18,295 nt of DNA, taken from WSZY01 sp964559845 (GTDB taxonomy: Bacteria > Pseudomonadota > Zetaproteobacteria > Mariprofundales > Mariprofundaceae). The position numbers were made by a program, and so were the translations under genes. Below are positions 14,359-18,295 of this stretch, piece after piece. The notes below the pieces were generated by a model. That model worked only from the letters and a program-made list of their open reading frames with translations, did no database searches and was not told where the DNA came from. The stretch lies in contig CAZLJF010000035.1 of NCBI GenBank assembly GCA_964559845.1, positions 1 to 18,295 on the forward strand, in the 5' to 3' direction. Numbering within the stretch: the stretch's first letter is position 1; the number at the start of each line of letters is the position of its first letter.

Positions 14359-16218
14359 TTAATTTTTGAAACTGAACTTCTTTTCCCTGAAAAGCCGCAG
14401 GCAGATATCCACGGCATCCGCATCATACCATGTGCCACGTTTAGTCTCGATCTCCTTCAGCGCCACATCAATACCAAGAGCGGGCCGATAGGGACGATGG
14501 CTGGATATTGCCTCAAGCACATCCGCAACAGCCACAATACGCGCCTCCAGACAGATTTCATCACCCTTCAGGCCCTGCGGATAGCCCGTGCCATCCAGAC
14601 GTTCGTGATGCTGGTGTGCAATATCGGCAATCGGCCAGTGAGAAGGAATATCTTTCAGGATATCGTAACCAACCTGGCAATGGCTTTTGATGATCTCAAA
14701 TTCTGCCGCTGTCAGTTTTGTCGGTTTGCTCAACATTTCTGCAGGCACGTAAATCTTGCCGATGTCGTGAATGGCAGCACCCATTCTCAGTGCATCAATC
14801 CGCTCACTGTCCAATCCCATTTCCTGGGCAATACTGCGTGCAAGTTCAGAGACCCGCTGCTGATGCCCGGCTGTATATGGATCCCGGGCCCCGATCGCCT
14901 TGGACATGGCCACAATAGAACCGATGAGGCTTGCTCTCAATTTTTTCTGCGCCTCATGTCGTTCGGTGATATCAAGCACAGTTCCAAGGGAACGCAGGGG
15001 CTTGCCGTCCTCATCATAGCAGGTCTCACAGCGTTCGTTGACCCATTTCACCCGGCCGTCGGCAAACAGCAGTCGATGTTCAATATCGTAGGGCTTTTTA
15101 CCCTCCACCGAGGATATGTAAGCCATATTCACGAAGTCGCGGTCATCCGGATGCACAGTGTCGAGAAATGCCTCATAGGATGCACCGAACTTTGCCGGAT
15201 CCACTTCAAACAGGCGGTAGACCTCGGCTGACCAGACCAGTTCGTTGCTCACCAGATCGAGAGTCCAGTGACCCATGTGCGCGATACGTTGCGCTTCCTC
15301 ATACCGGGCCCGGATATTCCGGAGAGTCTCCTCGGCACGTATGCGCTCAGTGATATCCAGCATTGTTCCGATCACTGCCGGCTTTCCCTGATAATGTGTG
15401 GCTGAACCGAACACCTCGGCCATAATGACTTTCTTATCCTTGGTCACACCCCTGAATGTGTAGTGAATGCTTTTTTCTTTACCCTCAACACGCCTGCGGA
15501 GATTTTCAGAAACTGTCGGCCAGTCTTCATCAAGCACCACCTGCTTCGGCCCAAGTCGATCGATAAGTTCTTCCTCGGCGTAGCCAAATATCTCCGCCAG
15601 CTTGGGATTAACATATTTGAATAAACCATTCTGAACAAGGTAGATACCCGCCAGCGATTTATCAGCCAAATCCCTGAACTTTTCCTCGGATGCTACAAGC
15701 GCTTCCTCGACCCGTTTTCGCTCGGTTATATCAGCAATGGAAACCAGTACATGCTCCCATGTATCCTCACATCCCGGTACTATCACAACTTGAATGATGA
15801 TATCAATGAACTCACCAGTTAGCATTTTCGTTACTGCTTCACTGGAGAAGAAAGTTTTACCTTCAGCCAGAGCAAGCAACTCTTCTCTGAAGACCTCGAA
15901 TGACTCTTTGGTAAAGGTTTTGTCTATCCCTTCCAGCAGCTCTTTCCTGCTCCTGGCTCTGTACAGATTCAACGTAGCTTTATTGATGCCAATAACCCTG
16001 GTCTTCCTTACACACTCATGCACTGCTTCCGGCTGGCTTTCAAAGTATGCTCTCAGGTCATCCACTCCTGATGCCTTTAACTGATCAATGTATTGCTTCA
16101 CATCTGAAAAATTCTTGTGCCATAGAGAGATTGGAGCCTCATCAAAGAGAACATGGAACATTTCATCCGGGTGTCCCATTTTCCTGTTACCGGTTTTTGT
16201 CTTGCTTCGTTGAGTCAT
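14359..16218 (-). CDS. Three-PAS HD-GYP signalling protein
   Basis: This is a 619-residue cytosolic sensor, with no membrane segment or signal peptide. An N-terminal PAS-like region (about 18-166) ends in the DITERKR motif; a second PAS (about 175-293, ending DITERIR) and a third PAS/PAC (about 303-421, ending DITERHE) follow. The C-terminal HD-GYP domain (about 428-612) has His452, HDIGK (484-488), HQHHERLDGTGYP (535-547) and Asp566, so all signature residues for cyclic di-GMP phosphodiesterase activity are present. No GGDEF or receiver domain is linked and no partner gene is adjacent, so the signal sensed by the PAS domains is unknown. A GGGGTGAAG precedes the ATG. The start is accepted as annotated; ATG at residue 14 is an alternative. 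Confidence 0.93.
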   Translation of the reverse strand: MTQRSKTKTGNRKMGHPDEMFHVLFDEAPISLWHKNFSDVKQYIDQLKASGVDDLRAYFESQPEAVHECVRKTRVIGINKATLNLYRARSRKELLEGIDKTFTKESFEVFREELLALAEGKTFFSSEAVTKMLTGEFIDIIIQVVIVPGCEDTWEHVLVSIADITERKRVEEALVASEEKFRDLADKSLAGIYLVQNGLFKYVNPKLAEIFGYAEEELIDRLGPKQVVLDEDWPTVSENLRRRVEGKEKSIHYTFRGVTKDKKVIMAEVFGSATHYQGKPAVIGTMLDITERIRAEETLRNIRARYEEAQRIAHMGHWTLDLVSNELVWSAEVYRLFEVDPAKFGASYEAFLDTVHPDDRDFVNMAYISSVEGKKPYDIEHRLLFADGRVKWVNERCETCYDEDGKPLRSLGTVLDITERHEAQKKLRASLIGSIVAMSKAIGARDPYTAGHQQRVSELARSIAQEMGLDSERIDALRMGAAIHDIGKIYVPAEMLSKPTKLTAAEFEIIKSHCQVGYDILKDIPSHWPIADIAHQHHERLDGTGYPQGLKGDEICLEARIVAVADVLEAISSHRPYRPALGIDVALKEIETKRGTWYDADAVDICLRLFREKKFSFKN

Positions 16219-16672
16219 ACTTCACCCCAATCCACGGAAATTGTATATAGGACAGGTGCGATTTTTATGGCTCTAACTAGCAGGCACTGCCTTTCCTCAG
16301 CATTTCCACAGCTCTTTGGCGAGCGTGTTTCTATCTTTTTTCATCGCCATTCGTATCGAATTTTTAGAGTATAATTCAAAGTTTGTTTAAATGCCATTAA
16401 GCCTTGTGAATCACCATTTTTGATAAAGTTCCGGAAGGACTCGATTCCATTGATATGGCAGAAGCCATCACGGCAAGTCCATTCGCCCCATGATGGGCCT
16501 GAAAACGCTTTGAATAACCGACATCAACTATCTCCTAAACAAGGTAAGCGCAAACTATTTGCTCCCTGACTGCTTTTCCCCTAATCCGAAGTTGCATATC
16601 ACGGATTCAAATCAAGAGCATAAAAAAAAGAGGCTCCACCGGAGCCCCTTTGTATTTCAGACCAAAGAAAAA
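16219..16672. other. Gene-poor stretch between dapD and the HD-GYP gene
   Basis: These 454 bases contain the dapD terminator (16622-16648) and no ORF that I can support. On the minus strand an 18-codon frame (16468-16524) has AGGAGA six bases before its ATG, and a neighbouring frame stays open for about 44 codons (roughly 16400-16530) without a start codon. Neither product is recognisable. A TATAAT (plus, 16370-16375) and an overlapping TATACT (minus, 16368-16373) lack matching -35 boxes. It could hold the HD-GYP promoter, a small RNA or gene debris. Confidence 0.5.
16622..16648 (-). terminator. Rho-independent terminator of dapD
   Basis: On the minus strand the stem GGGGCTCC/GGAGCCTC (16641-16648 with 16630-16637, one G-U pair) with a three-base loop is followed by eight T (16622-16629). 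It lies 25 bases after the dapD stop. This is the clearest intrinsic terminator in the window. Confidence 0.92.
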
Positions 16673-17494
16673 CTACTCACGCAGCAGCTCGGTGATACCG
16701 GTCTTGGAGCGGGTCTTCTCATCCACCTTCTTCACAATCACGGCGCAATAGAGGTTCGGGCCGCCGGCCTTGCCGGGCATGGAGCCGGACACTACCACCG
16801 AATATGGCGGCACCTCACCGTAATAGGTCTCACCGGTTTCACGGTCATAGATACGGGTCGATTTGCCGATATAAACGCCCATTGAGAGCACGGAGCCTTC
16901 ACGGACAATCACACCCTCCACCACTTCGGAGCGTGCGCCAATGAAGCAGTTATCCTCAATAATGGTTGGTGTTGCCTGCAGTGGCTCAAGCACACCGCCA
17001 ATGCCAACGCCGCCGGAGAGATGCACATTCTTGCCGATCTGGGCGCATGAACCGACGGTTGCCCAGGTATCCACCATCGTACCCTCATCCACATAGGCGC
17101 CGATGTTCACATAAGACGGCATCAGCACCACCTTCTCACCAATGAATGCTCCTTTACGCACCGTTGCAGGCGGCACAACACGGATGCCGGCCTTGCGAAA
17201 CATCTGTTCACCCCAGCTGGAGAACTTCATCGGCACTTTGTCGAAATAGTTGGCGTCACCACCATGAATCAGCTGATTGTCATGCAGCTTGAAAAAGAGC
17301 AGTACCGCCTTTTTCAGCCACTCATTGCTCACCCATGTGCCGTCATTGCCTTTTTCGGCGACACGGACACCGCCATCGTCCAGCAACTGAATGGTATGTT
17401 CAACGGCATCGCGGATTTCCGCATCGGCTGAACGCATATCCCACTCGTTTCGCGTTTCCCATGCCTTTTCGATAACTTCCTGCAGGTGATTCAT
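16673..17494 (-). CDS. dapD: Tetrahydrodipicolinate N-succinyltransferase
   Basis: DapD transfers succinyl from succinyl-CoA to tetrahydrodipicolinate in the succinylase branch of lysine and meso-diaminopimelate synthesis, so it feeds peptidoglycan. The product has 273 residues, matching the E. coli enzyme (274). Its core is almost identical to that enzyme, from VPMKFSSWGEQMFRKAG through LMPSYVNIGAYVDEGTMVDT and GVGIGGVLEPLQATPTIIED to STRIYDRETGETYYGEVP, and the left-handed beta-helix hexapeptide repeats span about 105-225. The frame opens at a TTG at 17500, but AAAGGAG seven bases before the ATG at 17494 supports the ATG. It appears monocistronic, with its own terminator. No other dap gene is in view. 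Confidence 0.97.
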   Translation of the reverse strand: MNHLQEVIEKAWETRNEWDMRSADAEIRDAVEHTIQLLDDGGVRVAEKGNDGTWVSNEWLKKAVLLFFKLHDNQLIHGGDANYFDKVPMKFSSWGEQMFRKAGIRVVPPATVRKGAFIGEKVVLMPSYVNIGAYVDEGTMVDTWATVGSCAQIGKNVHLSGGVGIGGVLEPLQATPTIIEDNCFIGARSEVVEGVIVREGSVLSMGVYIGKSTRIYDRETGETYYGEVPPYSVVVSGSMPGKAGGPNLYCAVIVKKVDEKTRSKTGITELLRE

Positions 17495-17565
17495 ATGCAA
17501 ACTCCTTTATTGCGAATGCAAATACTCCATAAGCATGGAACCGACGCAAGCCTGACGATCCGGGT

Positions 17566-17594
17566 TTGACTCTGATACATATACGGTTTAAATA
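17566..17594 (+). promoter_or_regulatory. Candidate promoter of the small exported pair
   Basis: TTGACT (17566-17571, five of six) and TAAATA (17589-17594) are 17 bases apart on the plus strand; an overlapping TATAAG lies at 17593-17598. The predicted start of transcription is about 15-20 bases before the ATG at 17617, so the leader would be short. It lies in the divergent gap between dapD and this gene. Confidence 0.5.
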
Positions 17595-17616
17595 TAAGAG
17601 GCGGGATATAACAGAG

Positions 17617-17994
17617 ATGAAGTACTGGCATACGGTAACAGCGATATGTTTTATAGTGGCAGGCGTAAATACGGACATATCGGCCGAATCGTTTTTTGAC
17701 CGCAGCAGAGCATCCGGACAGACAAACAAGGCTTTAAACAGCAAACAGAAATCATCAGCCACAAAAAGTGAACACTCAAAAAGCAAACCTCAATTTAAAG
17801 CCATTCCACTTTTTAACAATCGAAGTTCGGCAATTCCATTGCCGAAAAATACCGGAGCCTTTCCAGGTTTTATTGAAAGACAGGAAACCCTGAAAACCGC
17901 CAAACAGCTAATGAAAACAGCCCCTGAAACGATCAATATGCCGCCACTTGTCATGACCGGGCTTGGCAAACAAACACCAGAAGCCCCCACTTAA
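17617..17994 (+). CDS. Small exported protein of unknown function
   Basis: I do not recognise this 125-residue protein. It starts MKYWHTVTAICFIVAG and has a plausible signal peptide with cleavage after Ile-Ser-Ala near residue 23. The mature part begins with a basic, Ser/Lys/Gln-rich stretch (about 30-60, many Lys and Ser, no Cys), followed by a Pro-rich segment with AIPLPKNTGAFPGFIERQET (about 70-90) and a tail rich in Lys, Thr and Pro. Such low-complexity composition suggests a flexible periplasmic or secreted protein. The frame stays open upstream to a TTG at 17566, but that lies in the -35 box, so the ATG is preferred. The ribosome-binding site is weak. The gene is richer in A than its neighbours, and the next gene follows after 19 bases. 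Confidence 0.6.
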   Translation: MKYWHTVTAICFIVAGVNTDISAESFFDRSRASGQTNKALNSKQKSSATKSEHSKSKPQFKAIPLFNNRSSAIPLPKNTGAFPGFIERQETLKTAKQLMKTAPETINMPPLVMTGLGKQTPEAPT

Positions 17995-18013
17995 TTATGA
18001 ATAAACTGTCAGG

Positions 18014-18244
18014 ATGAAAGAAGGAGGTATCAATATAAAAAGCGTTGGGATGACTATTGCTCTGACCGTTGCGCTACTTTGGGCGAACCAGTCAATGGCA
18101 ATCATGTACACGATGAGTATCCCTGTAACCGCACAAAACCTGGATCGTTCAGTACAGGCAGTCAGAGTTACTTGTCACCTGTTCAGGGGCAACTCCCCCA
18201 TCGAGGGCGCGTTTAGTCACGCTCAGGCTCCTGTAACAGAATGA
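18014..18244 (+). CDS. Second small exported protein of unknown function
   Basis: This protein of at most 76 residues is not recognised. Residues 9-29 form a signal peptide (IKSVGMTIALTVALLWA, then NQSMA as the cleavage site), and the mature part of about 47 residues begins IMYTMSIPVTAQNLDRS, with a single Cys and an alternating beta-like pattern. The start is uncertain: the ATG at 18014 has no spaced ribosome-binding site, whereas a perfect AAGGAGG lies inside the frame at 18021-18027, seven bases before an in-frame ATA (18035). The mature portion is short and could be cut by a frameshift. It follows the previous gene by 19 bases and is followed at once by a terminator hairpin, so the pair looks like a complete unit. 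Confidence 0.55.
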   Translation: MKEGGINIKSVGMTIALTVALLWANQSMAIMYTMSIPVTAQNLDRSVQAVRVTCHLFRGNSPIEGAFSHAQAPVTE

Positions 18245-18246
18245 AT

Positions 18247-18277
18247 CGCCCCGGTTTCATCGGAGGCGTTTTTGTTT
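18247..18277 (+). terminator. Rho-independent terminator of the small exported pair
   Basis: CGCCCCG (18247-18253) pairs with CGG-A-GGCG (18261-18268) with one bulged A and a seven-base loop, followed by TTTTTGTTT. It begins two bases after the stop of the second exported protein and closes the unit. Confidence 0.75.
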
Positions 18278-18295
18278 GAGTCATCATGCTGCTCT

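Noticed and set aside
17495..17500. dapD start at TTG 17500
   Set aside because: AAAGGAG is too close to the TTG and is correctly spaced from the ATG at 17494.
1..18295. CRISPR arrays, tRNA or rRNA genes, insertion sequences, prophage or defence genes
   Set aside because: On reading the window I found no regularly spaced direct repeats, no tRNA-like sequence, no transposase or phage motifs; nearly all coding capacity is explained by core genes.

Overview
The window reads as ordinary chromosomal DNA of a Gram-negative proteobacterium. The pointers are a DapD of the succinylase type that is nearly identical to the gammaproteobacterial enzyme over its core, an rpsU-yqeY-dnaG-rpoD macromolecular-synthesis cluster, a LysM lipoprotein-like secreted protein beside dprA-topA, and plsY and murJ of proteobacterial type. 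Base composition is about 50% G+C and even over most of the window; the last ~700 bases look more A-rich. The mix of gamma- and beta-like features would fit a zetaproteobacterium such as Mariprofundus, but that placement is an inference from the gene set and was not tested.

Layout. Bases 11-121 (minus) hold a very short ORF that looks like the N-terminus of an NnrU-family membrane protein and then stops. Bases 298-5251 (minus) form a cluster read as LysM protein -> dprA -> topA -> rimI, covering envelope binding, DNA uptake/recombination, chromosome supercoiling and ribosomal-protein acetylation. It has a recognisable promoter before the LysM gene. Bases 5377-6933 (minus) form a two-gene unit, an NDUFA9-like NAD(P)-binding protein followed by plsY, with its own promoter. 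A perfect hairpin at 7025-7049 separates it from rpoD. Bases 7059-11611 (minus) are rpsU -> yqeY -> dnaG -> rpoD. Two tandem terminator-like hairpins lie between rpsU and yqeY, which is the place where the classical E. coli operon is attenuated.

Bases 11612-11896 are a divergent intergenic region packed with four successive inverted repeats. From it murJ (lipid II flippase) is read to the right, overlapping a predicted DEDDy 3'-5' exonuclease by 11 bases. Convergent to these is a cytosolic three-PAS HD-GYP protein (14359-16218, minus). Bases 16219-16672 are nearly gene-free and end in the strong terminator of dapD (16673-17494, minus). At the right edge, on the plus strand, are two small exported proteins of unknown function (17617-17994 and about 18014-18244) with a promoter and a terminator, so they look like a complete two-gene transcription unit.

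Most of the window is housekeeping. There is no CRISPR array, tRNA, rRNA, prophage or insertion sequence that I can recognise, and I see no convincing large undescribed system. The parts least explained by known biology are the small exported pair with its odd translation start, the inverted-repeat cluster between rpsU and murJ, the murJ-exonuclease overlap, and the broken NnrU-like start at the left edge.
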